Shown here: positions 11,401 through 23,315 of the stretch, piece by piece
How positions within the stretch are numbered: the first letter of the stretch is position 1
Layout of the letters: the number at the start of each line of letters is the position of its first letter
Source: Phoronis australis
Lineage: Eukaryota > Phoronida > Phoronidae
Assembly (NCBI GenBank): GCA_002633005.1
Contig: NMRA01000030.1
Span: forward strand, 1,036,304-1,087,105
Direction of reading: 5' to 3'
DNA: 50,802 bases
Notes under the pieces: model-generated
What the model saw: the letters and a program-made list of their open reading frames with translations, nothing else
Database searches by the model: none
What the model was told of the DNA's origin: nothing
Translations under genes and position numbers: made by a program

Positions 11401-11977
11401 TCATAATCCTGGCGATAGGTCAATTGCAGGCCTCTTACGTGACGAAAGAAGCATCAGCCTGTTTTCGGTGCTTTGGAGGTCCGTCTGCCGTTTCTCTCAA
11501 AAAAGGTGTGTTGTTCCTGGTTCGATTATATACGCCTTGTTTATGGTGCGTTTGAAACGTGTGGCTGTCTGCTGCTAGTTGCGCCATTTGTACAGCTGTA
11601 TAGACCCAGCGAAGCCGAAGGTGAGTCGATAACTTGACGGAGCCGAACCTGGCTTTGGTGGGTCGAGAGGGTCGTGGGTTCGAAGGTGGTCGAGGGAGTT
11701 TTAAAACAATCCCCGCACACATGCCGTGCGATTGAAATCAACCCTTATTACGCGCAGAAGATATTTTTGTCGATAGTAAAGCAAAGTAATTTTTTTATTT
11801 TTGAGTCGATAAATGAATATTTGTGTAAGACTGTTCGACCATATCAAATTGCTGACCGACCTGCAACTAATCGTGCGACGAAATAGCCTTAAGCACATTG
11901 ACTTTCGAAATTGCTTCTGAAGCGTCTCCACTAAGAACTGGGGTGTATAGAAAAATGACATCTCAAATTAGCTTCAT

Positions 11978-12125
11978 TGTTTTTGTGGCTTTTTGTCTCC
12001 AAGTCATCAACCAAAGGCAATGTGGTGTGATCAAATGAGAGGAAGACATTCATAGATTTGTTCGATAATAATTTGAAATTGGTAAAATTCCATGCACACA
12101 TGAGAAAGAGTTTACTTGGTTGATG
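11978..12125. repeat. Diverged interspersed repeat (copy 2)
   Basis: Direct copy of the repeat at 10556-10700, with the same order of conserved blocks and several small deletions. Confidence 0.55.
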
Positions 12126-12868
12126 GAGAACTTGATAGAGTAAACATTGCGCTACATGTAGATTTGACAATAAAATATAGATTACTTTTAAATAACAAGA
12201 AAATACCTAGATAACAAAACCATGTCCCCACTGCGTGAGCATTGCGGTGTTGTTTGGACACAGAAGCTTTATCTCTCAAATCTCCGCTTCGCTGTTCGAT
12301 CAATGCCGGGGTGATCAGTGATAGCATGTAGAGATAACCAGGGCCTGGTGACAGTAATTTTCTATTGTAATACTTGATTTCCCTTTGATTAATGGCTCAC
12401 CTGGTGTGGACTTCTTAAAAACGTGGTAAATTTATGGGTGTTGACTGACATCGTCAAGATTTTCAACTGCGCTCCAAAATTAGCATTATGTACACATATA
12501 CATAGTTCTCAGGAAAAAAAGTTAGTGACATTCATGAATACAACAGAAAAGAATATAATTGCAGCACTGAACAATTTAAATGTATCGGTTTTAACACCAT
12601 TGATCTCCCGTCCACTTATTTGACAAACGCGCGTGATTGGGGTTACTTTTGGCGATTTCGCCTTCGTGAGGGAGATAAAATACACCTGGCAACATGGCGT
12701 AAACACGATTCTGTACAAAAGTACGAAAATTAGTCCCGTAGTACGAAGCATTCGTTGGGATTGGGTCCGGGTGTTAAAACTAAGTGGTCAATGCTAGATG
12801 AAATTATTTTGTGAATTTTTTTAACAATATTATTTTGTAATAATGTCTTGTGGAATAGTTCTTCAACT

Positions 12869-12895
12869 ACGCCACTCTCGGTACGTTTTGTGTAT
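12869..12895. repeat. Single arm of the foldback repeat found at 36559
   Basis: CGCCACTCTCGGTACGTTTT and the bases after it match the right arm of the foldback element at 36559-36654 without a mismatch over about 26 bases. The other arm is missing here. Confidence 0.6.
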
Positions 12896-13052
12896 ATACG
12901 ACAGAAATCAAATAATACAAATGTCAAGTTATGTGCATTCAAGTTAAAGTACTCTCCCTAAGTTTAGTAAAACAGGGCCACTGTTATTGCCGCCCGTGTG
13001 ACTATTTCCCTGACAACGTTAGCACGCTCACAATCCGCTATTCCAGATCATG

Positions 13053-13170
13053 TTCTTAAAGGAGAAGGCAACATTTTTCATGTCATTTTTAGTATAAATA
13101 CAGTTCGCTGATAATCCCAGACATATTCTTCAGTTAATAGCGGCTTCCGGTCGTAATTTATTTCGCCAAG
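13053..13170 (+). repeat. Left copy of a long inverted repeat (TTAAAGGAGAAGGC end)
   Basis: The sequence starts TTAAAGGAGAAGGCAAC and matches the reverse complement of 18545-18667 over about 110 bases (blocks CATGTCA-TTTTAGTA-AAATAC, TTCAGTTA, GTAATTTA). The two copies face inward, 5.6 kb apart, so they could be the ends of one transposon that contains 14677-17641 as a nested insertion, or two separate insertions of a short element. Confidence 0.65.
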
Positions 13171-14053
13171 TACGTTGCTCTGACGTCAAGTTTGTTTCCT
13201 TTTTTGTTTGTTTGTTCTTACGACACAGGTCACAGTTTTCGCCCGATCCTCTGGAAATTTACACACAACATGTAGTTTCCAAAGTCCTGGAACTCTTATT
13301 GTTTTTGGTTATAATCGGATTCAAAATGGCGGACGTGGCGGCTATTTTTTTCCGGTTTCAGATTCAAATGCTTCTGCAGGCTACAATTTTTGACGTACAC
13401 AACTGAAAATCAGTACACTAATTGCTCGTAACGTGTGCTACGGATGTGCCGCAAATTATTTACTTCCGGGAAAAGATAGTGGAAATATCGGCAATGGCGC
13501 ATGCGCACTTCGATTTTGTTTAAAAAAGGTTTTCTAATGCTTCGAAATTTTTCACTTGTTAGTTTTTTATGACTAGCTATTAAACAATCCCAAAAAATCG
13601 GAATTTGATTCTAAGATGGCGGATCTGGCCCATGTTGACCCATTTTCAATTGTGCCAGAGTGCCATTTTAAGCGGGAAGAGAAAATGACGTGAATTTTTG
13701 CATGTGGATACTCTGAAGCATGCTTTTTCAAATGAACTGTATTTTTTTTCTCAGACTTACCGTTTTTGAGTTATTTGACTTTGAATTTCAAAAAACCCGC
13801 AAAATTTCATTTCTTTTCAAAAAATAACGGAATTTGGGATACTATCACTTCAGATAAAGTTTTGAACGGGATTTCAGAAGAGGCTTTCCATTTTTCGCTA
13901 GGACGTCTACTTTTTGAATTATTCGAGATTTTCTGATAGCGCTGTTCCTTTGTTGAGCGCTCTTGCTGCATTGATGTTGGTTTAGCTTCTACTGAACAAG
14001 ACTGTAGTCTCTTTATTACTGTTTTATGACATCCAAGTTCGCCATATGAATGT

Positions 14054-14276
14054 TATGATGTTGTTCATCCTCATCACCATGGTCATCATATTCGTCATCT
14101 TCGTCATCATCTCCGTCGTCGTCTTTTCATTTAATTTCGCGTAGTGTCGCTCAAGACTGAAGCCTATTTCTTAGTCATTTCTGAACTTTACGAATAATAT
14201 CATAACTTGTATTGTCCATCATCACCACCATCGTCGTCATATCTGTTATCTTCGTCATCATCTCTGTCGTCGTCTT
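14054..14276. repeat. CAT/CGT-rich trinucleotide repeats, two copies
   Basis: Imperfect runs of ATC/GTC triplets at about 14068-14126 and 14217-14276 both end in a stretch like TTCGTCATCATCTCCGTCG-TCGTCTTTT. The shared tail and the similar flanking bases suggest a local duplication of ~150 bases. All frames lack other coding signs. Confidence 0.6.
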
Positions 14277-15417
14277 TTCTGGTCATCTCTAACGTGGTTT
14301 TTTTGGTTAATTTCGCCAAGTTTCGCTCCTCGGAGCGCTTTCATTTTGTTAATTAGTCGTGCTTTACTCTGGAAGTGACGTTTAGGAGTTAAGAATTTTC
14401 GCCATTTTATTTCCATATAGTCTGACGAGGCAGTCATTGTTTTACCCCGTTGGGATACGTTCGTCGGTCGCCGTTTGTGCTTGTTTACGAGTCAGTCAAT
14501 ATGCCGCAGTGATGCTGCGTACTGGGGTGTACTCATTATGGTCTCACGCGCACTTTGGGTATGCCATTACTTCGCTTTCCGAAGTATGGTACACTCCGAC
14601 GTACTTGGCGCGTTCGTGTGAAGAATGCAGCGTTACCCGTCCACGAAACGTACAAAGCAGTGGACAATTACTGATAGGCCATAGTCCACTCGACTCTAGG
14701 AAGCCTAGAAAATCACTACCGTGGCCACTTTTTGGGGCAAGATAATTTTGGCGTTTTTAAGGTCATTAAGTACTATACTTTAAGAATCCAAAAAGTTCCC
14801 AAGGTTTGACTTGCACGTTTTCGAGAAATTTGACCTCAAAAATCTTGACTTTTTGCATAATTTGCCACATAAAACCAATCTTCAAAAACCAGCAACACTC
14901 GACAAAAACGGAATGATAATTTGATTGGTATTTGTTCATTTGAAGTTTCTAAACAAGAAAAGTGATATATATTATGATATTAGGTGGAAAAGTGCTCTAA
15001 AAAGAGAAAAAGAAATATTTTAACAGCGCCTCCTGTTGGCCAGAAAACATACTACTATAGTCTGAACTACCAAAAAACAAATATTGTTAAACATTGGGAT
15101 GGAACTTGATGAAGATTAGATATCACAACCTACATATGAATAATATACATTCCCAACACTTCTGCAGCAAATCCACTGTCATCACTTTCATTAATTGTCA
15201 CAATTAATTATCATTATCCACATTGCTGTTCACTGTCAACTGTCATAGGAACAGATACACCCAACAGTCCCCACAGTCACCAGCATGATTAAATGTTGTC
15301 AATATTTTCCATTAGGTTGAAATTTTAAAGTTCTTTAACAGAGCATACACTTATTATGTTTCTTCATTTTCTTCATCATCATTAATATCATCATTATTGT
15401 CACAAAAGTTGTTTTTT

Positions 15418-15545
15418 GACTGAGACAGGGTGTTCACAAAGTCTGGACAGTCACACAACTCAGAACATGGCATGTCTGACTTTAAACAAGAGCAAACTTT
15501 TTTACTGCAACCATTTCTCTTACATTTGCCAGTAACGTTTCCATG
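15418..15545 (-). pseudogene. CXC motif of transposon B
   Basis: One - strand frame reads CHGNVTGKCKRNGCSKKVC followed by SCLKSDMPCSELCDC, the same zinc-binding CXC arrangement as at 6822-6915. An acidic Asp-rich stretch follows. Two copies with different substitutions preserve all the cysteines, which suggests the motif mattered to the active ancestor. The frame is not connected to an intact gene. Confidence 0.7.
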
Positions 15546-16435
15546 GCATTTTATGGGGCTAAAGGCAAAGTCATCCAGTGGAGCTTCAGACTAACCTGCT
15601 CCACAAGCCACCCATTACCAACTAGAAATGGTGCACTGACAGGCTTTTGCAAGGCTCATCTGTGAATAGCACACTGATAGTTTGCTCTTTTAGCATATAA
15701 CAGCAAACAATCATAACGAGGAGATAGATCACAGATTTCAACCTGAATATGTGGTAGTGTGCTTTGTTAACTGTTGACGACTCGCCGTACAGCTTGCATA
15801 CAAACGGTTCAATGTCTTCCATGAGTTAACCAGGAAACACAAATTTTGAGACCAACTTTAATGGCAAAGACAAAGTTAAAAAAATCTCTGCAAGCCTGCA
15901 TCCTACCCAAAATAAAAAAGTTTTTGACAACCTGAATACCATTTCATCTAAACACCTCGTTACAGTAATCCTATTTAACTGAAATAGATAACCAAAATAC
16001 TCTTCACTTTAGCACACAGTATGGCCAACAACTGAAATTTCATTTTTGTCTAAGTGCACAGCGAAAATAATCATTAAAGGAGAATGCCACCTCAAAAAAC
16101 AACCTATTTTGTATCAGTTTAGATCGAGTAGTTCTACTCGATAACGGCACATTCAGTTTGGAACCGGGATAGGTTTTCAACTTTTCTTTTGTTTGTGAAG
16201 TTCCCCTGTTATGAAATTTCATTTGTGGCAAATGGTTCATTGTGATGGCAAGACATATAAGGTTTATTTCTTTGAGCTCTGTTAAATGTACATGTAACTC
16301 ACTGAGAGTGACAATCTTCTTAATTTTCTCGTGGGCTCAACATTATTTCCATCATCAACTTGATCTCTTTCTCTTTTTAAGAGCCTTTCAATTTTTGTTA
16401 CATCCGTTACGTATCTGTAACACTACTTGTGATAG

Positions 16436-16745
16436 AAGCATGCCCGCACCATGCCTAAAAATGGGATGCTCGAGTTTTTGAGAATGTAGACATTTATTAA
16501 GATTCACGGGGTACTTGAGAGCTATAAACTGTGCGTTCGCCGAATTTTGGTAGTTCCTGCCTTTTTAGTGAACTTTTGTCTTGTTTTCTTCTTTTTGCGA
16601 GTTCTTATTTCTCTGTGGCGGACCTTTTTACCTGACTTTACCAAATGGGGAGACTCATTCAAGCCCCCGAGCCCCCCACCCGTGGGTGTGCGCATGACAA
16701 GAGCTCTGTTTTTCACAAAAAAAATAAAACTTTTCAGCAATGATA
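16436..16745. repeat. Interspersed repeat also present at 38155-38420
   Basis: Shared blocks include CACCATGCCTAAAAATGGG-like, GAGCTATAAACTG, AATTTTGGTAGTTCCTG, TTTTCTTCTTTTTGCGA and GCGGACCTTTTT, in the same order and direction at both places. Identity is moderate. It is inserted within transposon B and so is younger than that copy. No ends were defined. Confidence 0.6.
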
Positions 16746-16843
16746 CTTGTCTTGCACTCAATGTTTGCACTCGTTTGTTTGCAGTAGCCTTAAACCAGGT
16801 AATATCTGAAACTGATTCCAGCTCAGAAATTTGAGCAGAACCT

Positions 16844-17072
16844 CAGAGGCGGATCTACTGGGGGGTTCAGGGAGTTAGTTCAAACCCCCCTTGGGACAGG
16901 ATTAAAAATAAGAATTGAAAAAAAAATCACCAGAAAAACGAAATTAGCTAGTAAAAAACACAAAAAATGTTATACGGGAGGAGGGAAACCTCTCCCGACC
17001 TTCCTTCCCCTCGGCGACTCGGATTCCCTCGAATCCTAAACCCCCCTTACTGAAAACGTAGAAATGCCACTG
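16844..17072. mobile_element. Small hAT-like element, 229 bp
   Basis: It begins CAGAGGCGGATCTACTGG and ends in CTACGT...ATGCCACTG, so the termini are imperfect inverted repeats of the CAGTGGCGGATC type seen in many hAT-like MITEs. AACCT occurs directly on both sides, a probable target-site duplication (hAT elements normally make 8 bases, so three may have decayed). The interior has matched C-rich and G-rich runs and no coding frame. Confidence 0.7.
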
Positions 17073-17689
17073 AACCTGACACATGAAGGCAGCAAGGGGC
17101 GGATATCATGCGTCTATTGTGAAGTCGCACACTCGTTCAATGATTCATGGTTTCAGCAGAGTCCTAGCTGTCCCAAAACTGTTCTTTGCAAAACACAAAA
17201 TGATTCAGGAATGTGCCAAGAATTGTTTCACATGATTTGGCTGTTCTCATTTCCTAACTGCTGCCTGCTGGTTTTTGAGCCTTGGTCCTTGGTCCAAGAA
17301 TTGATACTATCCAATGTAGTCAGTATCAGTAAACAAACTAGCTAAGCCAGCAGTATAATAGCTGACTATCCTCTGATGAATGTTTTTATGCCAAGCAGAC
17401 GACTTTTGAAGGCAAAAGGTATGGACACAATATTTTTCTGGCATTTGATTGGCTGGCTGTTCGGATCATTTTGCAATGACACCTGGTGGTTAATACACTA
17501 GTTAAGGTTATATTTTTCCAATTTTTAAATTAAAATTCTAACTAAACGTGCAAGTGTATTCTTGGTCGGGTTTATGCAAAGTTCCCGTTGCCCCCAGAAA
17601 GTGGCCACGGAGGTGAAAGATAGAGATCTGGGACTATGGCCTATGAATGTGGCAAGCATTTTCTGCCTTCGGATTACGAAAGAAATATA

Positions 17690-18298
17690 TTATGCAGAAT
17701 TGATGATGGTTCCTGAAAAACAACGCCTGAAAATGGGTGCCACACTGTCGTTGTTGATTCCCGGCAGTGCCTCATCTCCACTCTGAGAAGCGCGTTTTTT
17801 GAAGCTAGAATCCTCGCGAGTTGTGGCCTCTACAATGACTGGAGGCCCTTCATATACAGTCACTCGTGCCTCTGAACGTACCCCAAAGCGTGCAATTCCG
17901 GGTACTGGCAGTGATTCGCCTTGTACTGGTGTTGTCTCAGCCTAGAGCCGGTAAGCAGCCCTGAAACGATGTTGAGTTGTGGAAGTTTGACACCCAGTGA
18001 AGAAAATATTTCGTCGTAAAATGAACAGGCCGGTGAGCAAAACTTTGATAAGTTTATTGCGGACTTGACTAAAGTATTGGAGGTATTTAGAAAGTGCCAA
18101 GTGTGTGACTAGGGAGTCACACGGCGGGATGTAAGCGGTTTGGATGCTCAGGTCCAGTGAGCACAGCATGGGCACATTCCATTGAGTTTGGCATAACAGT
18201 TCATACCGTGCATATGCACCAAGACGTCCCACCACGTCCGTCCTCAGTCTCTGCCTAATCCCTCTCATAGCTGGCACATTCTCCCTGACTACTAGGGC
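17690..18298 (-). pseudogene. 203-codon frame with one internal stop, family unknown
   Basis: On the - strand a single frame is open from 18298 down to a TAA at 17690-17692, broken only by a TAG at 17942-17944. It passes through VPAMRGIRQRLRTDVVGRLG near its start and ends after SGDEALPGINNDSVAPIFR. A further ATG frame (MSILRQARLLDNSITL...) lies just upstream at 18315-18416, possibly the same gene after a frameshift. I recognise no domain. It lies between the end of transposon B and the inverted repeat at 18545-18667, so it may be the protein of the larger element into which B inserted. Host pseudogene is the alternative. Confidence 0.45.
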
Positions 18299-18544
18299 TT
18301 AACCATATATCCACTCACTGACTGTTCGCAGTTTCCAGGCTGTTAGAAAGTAAACGATCCCTAAACCCCAACGTAATTGAGTTATCTAACAACCTAGCTT
18401 GTCGTAGAATACTCATCGATGGTAAGTGATGACACAGTTTCAGGAAACCAGCACGAAAACAACAGTGGAACAGATCTTCACAGTGAACTCGAACGCAGAA
18501 ACAAAATGGCGGGAAATTCTTAATTCCCTAAACTTCAGTTTCGG

Positions 18545-18667
18545 AGTAGGGCACGACTAATCAGTAAAATTACGGAATGTCGTAATAACTGAAACATATA
18601 CCTTGGATAATCAACAAACCGTATTTTTACTAAAAGTGACATGAAAAAGGGTTGCCTTCTCCTTTAA
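18545..18667 (-). repeat. Right copy of the long inverted repeat
   Basis: The reverse complement starts TTAAAGGAGAAGGCAACCC and matches 13053-13170 over about 110 bases. A TTAA abuts the AGGAGAAGG end at both copies, which could be a TTAA target-site duplication or simply part of the terminal repeat. Confidence 0.65.
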
Positions 18668-18779
18668 GCCCCTTTCTGTTTTAACCACCAGCAAGAGCAT
18701 GTTGGTAAGTCTTATGGGAAAGTCACTCAGCGAAGCAATGTGATTATGAAGTGTTTAAAAAGCGCAGAAATGTCTAGTG

Positions 18780-20545
18780 CCGCAATCATGGGCCGGGGGT
18801 GGTCGTGGGTTGTGTGGGTTTTGGGTCGAGGGGGTCGTGGGTCGAAGAGATTTTTGAACAATCCACATCAATGAGATTAAATGACTGTGCATGTCGGCGA
18901 AGTTATTTGCTTACCAATGTAGAGTTCAGTAATTCTAATACCTACCTAAAAAGCAAGACTTCGCGAGATATTGCATTGTATTTCAAAAGATAACACGTGA
19001 TTGTGGCTAGCGAGGTCCTAGCGTAGGTCCTAGCGTTGATAAAATCTACCCAGATTTTACCAGGTTCTCAAATAATTAAGAGGCTAGGGCGGAATGGAAG
19101 TGAGCTAACTATCAGCAAATGCAATATTCAGTCATGCACCGACACTAAATGGCTTACCACATCACCAGTCGGCGAAGCAGAGAGCCGCTTCAGCCAGACG
19201 TAGTTGGGTAAACAGAGCCAGAGTACTTGATTTGACGCCTAAGGTAAACGTACAATACGAAACAACTACTGCACCAAAAGTTTATGCTTGAATTGTTCAG
19301 GCATCGTTATGAATGAAACTTAGCGATCTGGTGTTGATCGCGAGGGCTCGAGGCGGTTCAAGAAGTGGTGCTTTGAGGGAGGTTGCGTCATGGAGATACA
19401 TTTACATATCCGTAAAATCCTGCAGGGCCCAGGGTCCAGTCTTTGTACTCAAAATCGAACTCAAAACTATTTTTGACTTTTTACGTTCTATTTTTGTGCA
19501 AATTCAAGATAGATAAATGTCCACTAGTCTATACTCGATCTACTCCTAGCTTGCACTCGATAAATCCAGGAATAACGCTATCGACCCTGAACTCGAAATT
19601 TCGAGTTCTTACTCAAAATCTCGAGTTTGTTGGTCGAATCTAGGGATCATCTGGTACGAACTTGGCATAGAAAATTTTATGCATAAACCATAATGTACTC
19701 CAACGCAGAATAATAGTTGCGTATTTTGCGTTCGCACCAAACCAGAGTGGAATATTTTAAAAATAATTTCGATTTCTATTTCGTTAGGGGACGACCGCAA
19801 ATCAAATTTCAATGAATTGAAAAAAGCGAGGTTCGGTTGCTATACCATTCTTATTACAAAATAGCCAAATTGGTCTAGGTCTACCAGTGATTCATTTGGT
19901 CTAGGTCTACCAATGATTCATATTGAAAATTGTGCCCCATTGTTTAAAAACGAAATGTTCCTACTCATTTCAGCCTGCATCATGTGGCACTTGCAAAATG
20001 AACCACCCTGACCCATTTTTGCTGACATCAAGTATTCGGATATGTTTCAGTTTTTATAAGCTGACTTTTTGTTTTTCAAATAAACAAATTGATGCATAAC
20101 TGCATAAAAAGCAAAACAGTTCAGAACGATTGTGCCATTTCCATTGGCCTACACATATTCCTATCTGTGCTTTGGCGTTCAGTCAACCACATCTGGCTCC
20201 AGATCTGATACAGCGTTGAGGTTTCATGACGCGGTAAAGAGCAGAACTTCTTGGATGGAATGAAATTTCTAGATCTTTATAAGTAACATGATCCCGATCA
20301 TTTCAAAATGATGATGCAGCCTGTACCTATCGACACTGGCTATTTCTTTGTTTTAACGTATCCTTCCCTCAGATACAGCTTCTCTTTAAAGTTACTTTCA
20401 GGATTTAAATGCTCACCTATGTGTCATTTATTTTATGTTGAGCATATTATTTCCCCTGACGAGAGACCCTCATCACGGGACATATGCCACTGATAAATAA
20501 CAATTCCTCAAACCGGAAGTGTGACACAGTGAAGTTTAGAAATTG
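18780..20545. other. No gene recognised; scattered repeats
   Basis: The block GGTCGAGGGGGTCGTGGGT near 18825, followed by GAACAATCC, resembles 11655-11712 (GGTCGAGAGGGTCGTGGGTT ... AACAATCC). Around 19445-19640 the sequence is enriched in ACTCGA/TCGAGT words (ACTCGAAATTTCGAGT is a perfect palindrome). No exon or domain was seen. Confidence 0.45.
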
Positions 20546-20965
20546 TCAGCCTGTCCAATACACTCTGTCACAGTTGTTCGAAATGTAGCACTGTTGAATG
20601 TTGCATAACGAGGCTTCTCATTGGTTAAAGTATTGAAACCAACGTCATAGCATTCAATCATTCCCATTAGTTGAAATCTGGAAAACCCCTTTCAGTTTAC
20701 GGTTACCGAGTATGGCGACCACCTTTGACTTGAATAGTTGCATTTTATTAAAACCGGGAGTGGTTGAAATAAACAAAATCAAGAGAACCCCGATTCAGTG
20801 GCTTAAGCTCAAACAAGTACAGGGCATAAAAGGCGTGTGCAAGTGGTGGTGATGTGATCGGTATGCTTCCGACGAAGGCATGCGCATTGATGCCCACCCA
20901 CGGAATTCCATGTGTTGATCCTCACGTTTCCGCAGGGCCCCTTTACAATATAGACACCGGTGACC
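20545..20965. repeat. Interspersed repeat, copy 1
   Basis: The segment from AATACACTCTGTCACAG through CATTGGTTAAAGT, CCTTTCAGTTTAC, GTTGCATTTTATTAAAAC and CAGTGGCTTAAGC is repeated directly at 21785-22110. Its last part (GGCATGCGCATTGATGCCCA to CAGGGCC) recurs at 24245-24320. No coding function is apparent. Confidence 0.7.
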
Positions 20966-21784
20966 TAAAGTCGTGAATATAAGCATAATAAGTGCCGATT
21001 GTCATACTACCCAATGTCCGTTAGCAACTGCTCATGTGATGTCATGGACATATATCAGCCTTCACAAATATACGTGTTTTGACAATCTTAATCCTTGTTT
21101 GTCTCCGTAAGCAGAGTTTTGAAACGGTCGCTGACATCGCCGGCCATTTTGAAGGAGGCCCTATAGTCGTGACCGTTTCGGTTAGACGGAAATACACGAA
21201 GTAAGACCACACAAGTCAACTACAGTGCGTACAGTTACTCTAGGTGACATAAAAATGCATTGCATTGTTTATTAATTCAGTTGCAATTGAAATAAATTGT
21301 TATATGTTTTGCACCCAACTTTGATGTGCACAGACGTTTTCAATGAGGTTGTTCACGTAAAACGCTAAGGACCCAGCATCAATTATCTCTCTGTATTTTA
21401 TTGCTTTGGCCTTACAAAACTTTATCGACCCTGGGACATTTTGATACATTGTTCAAGCTACCCCTGGAGCTCGTGTTTGAGTAAATCTGAACAATGAATA
21501 TTTTCGAAAATATATCCCAAAAATGCTCAAAAAAGTGGATTAGTGAAATATGCTGTTTTTAAGATACATTTGAAAAAAGAAGCCACTCACTCACTGTTTG
21601 TTATCATATTGTGAATACCAACACGTCCGGGTGTTCGTTTGACGTTCGCAAGCAGACGAACGCTGGAAACTTCAACGCCAGATGTCGCGGGACCGCGCAG
21701 AAGAGGAAATAAGATCGTTCACGACTTTAGGGCACTCACGACTTTAGGACATCTGACGGTAGATGGCGCTGTGATGCTCACATA

Positions 21785-22110
21785 TCTCATACACTCTATC
21801 ACAGTGCTAAACGAAAGTTAGCACTGTAGAATGTTGTTTAATATGGCCTCCCATTGGTTAAAGTAATGAAACTGACGTCATAACATTCAGCCATTCCCAT
21901 TGGTTGAAAGTTGGGAAACCCCTTTCAGTTTACAAATTGCGAAGTGTGGCGACCACGGATTTTAGTAGTTGCATTTTATTAAAACGGACAGTGGTGGGAG
22001 TGAATAAGACCAAGAAAACCCCAATACAGTGGCTTAAGCCGAAACAAATCCGATGTACAAAGGTGTGTGTCAGTGGTGGCGATGTGGTCAGTATATCGCC
22101 GACGGGATGA
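21785..22110. repeat. Interspersed repeat, copy 2
   Basis: Direct repeat of 20545-20965 over about 310 bases with roughly four-fifths of positions the same by eye. It diverges shortly before the assembly gap. Open frames that appear to run from here into the gap are produced by the Ns. Confidence 0.7.
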
Positions 22111-22221
22111 TGGAAGTACTGCCTATCTACGCGGACTTGCTTGCAGCCCGGGGACAATTTGAGAAGTCTGTGCGTCTAGTAATCAGTCCACTGAATGCCA
22201 TTCTGGCCCAACAGAGATATA

Positions 22222-23076
22222 NNNNNNNNNNNNNNNNNNNNNNNNNNNNNNNNNNNNNNNNNNNNNNNNNNNNNNNNNNNNNNNNNNNNNNNNNNNNNNN
22301 NNNNNNNNNNNNNNNNNNNNNNNNNNNNNNNNNNNNNNNNNNNNNNNNNNNNNNNNNNNNNNNNNNNNNNNNNNNNNNNNNNNNNNNNNNNNNNNNNNNN
22401 NNNNNNNNNNNNNNNNNNNNNNNNNNNNNNNNNNNNNNNNNNNNNNNNNNNNNNNNNNNNNNNNNNNNNNNNNNNNNNNNNNNNNNNNNNNNNNNNNNNN
22501 NNNNNNNNNNNNNNNNNNNNNNNNNNNNNNNNNNNNNNNNNNNNNNNNNNNNNNNNNNNNNNNNNNNNNNNNNNNNNNNNNNNNNNNNNNNNNNNNNNNN
22601 NNNNNNNNNNNNNNNNNNNNNNNNNNNNNNNNNNNNNNNNNNNNNNNNNNNNNNNNNNNNNNNNNNNNNNNNNNNNNNNNNNNNNNNNNNNNNNNNNNNN
22701 NNNNNNNNNNNNNNNNNNNNNNNNNNNNNNNNNNNNNNNNNNNNNNNNNNNNNNNNNNNNNNNNNNNNNNNNNNNNNNNNNNNNNNNNNNNNNNNNNNNN
22801 NNNNNNNNNNNNNNNNNNNNNNNNNNNNNNNNNNNNNNNNNNNNNNNNNNNNNNNNNNNNNNNNNNNNNNNNNNNNNNNNNNNNNNNNNNNNNNNNNNNN
22901 NNNNNNNNNNNNNNNNNNNNNNNNNNNNNNNNNNNNNNNNNNNNNNNNNNNNNNNNNNNNNNNNNNNNNNNNNNNNNNNNNNNNNNNNNNNNNNNNNNNN
23001 NNNNNNNNNNNNNNNNNNNNNNNNNNNNNNNNNNNNNNNNNNNNNNNNNNNNNNNNNNNNNNNNNNNNNNNNNNNN
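22222..23076. other. Assembly gap (855 N)
   Basis: The sequence is entirely N. The repeats on both sides (copies at 21785 and 24245 of one family) are a plausible cause of the failed assembly. A host exon may be hidden here. Confidence 0.99.
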
Positions 23077-23315
23077 TGACCTATTGTCAGGAGTTAACAT
23101 AACCCCTACAATAAGGGAGAACAACACCGGAAATTTAAGTTTCATCTCATTGACAATGATGGTCCAGTCAAACTGGAATAACGTGTCCTAAGAGTTTTTG
23201 TTCCTTACTTGCAAATGAGAAATACATCCATGCTTTGAGCCAGTTATGGATTCTGCTATAGTATCATTTTCCTTCATACGTTGTTCTGTAATGGCATATT
23301 TGAGTTCTTCATACT

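Larger units (their letters stand above)
14677..17641 (-). mobile_element. DNA transposon copy B, inverted relative to copy A
   Basis: The ends are GGCCATAGTC at left and GACTATGGCC at right, each next to TA. The left 400 bases match the right end of copy A in reverse complement, and the right end matches the left end of copy A (GCCCCCAGAAAGTGGCCACGG). Decayed coding is on the - strand: a frame at 15622-15822 with IEPFVCKLYGESSTVNKA, and the CXC motif at 15418-15545. Copy B carries two later insertions: a repeat shared with 38.2 kb (about 16436-16745) and a hAT-like element (16844-17072). Confidence 0.75.

Noticed and set aside
22053-23145. Very long open frames on both strands (up to 349 codons)
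   Set aside because: Nearly all residues come from the run of N at 22222-23076. No real codons support them.
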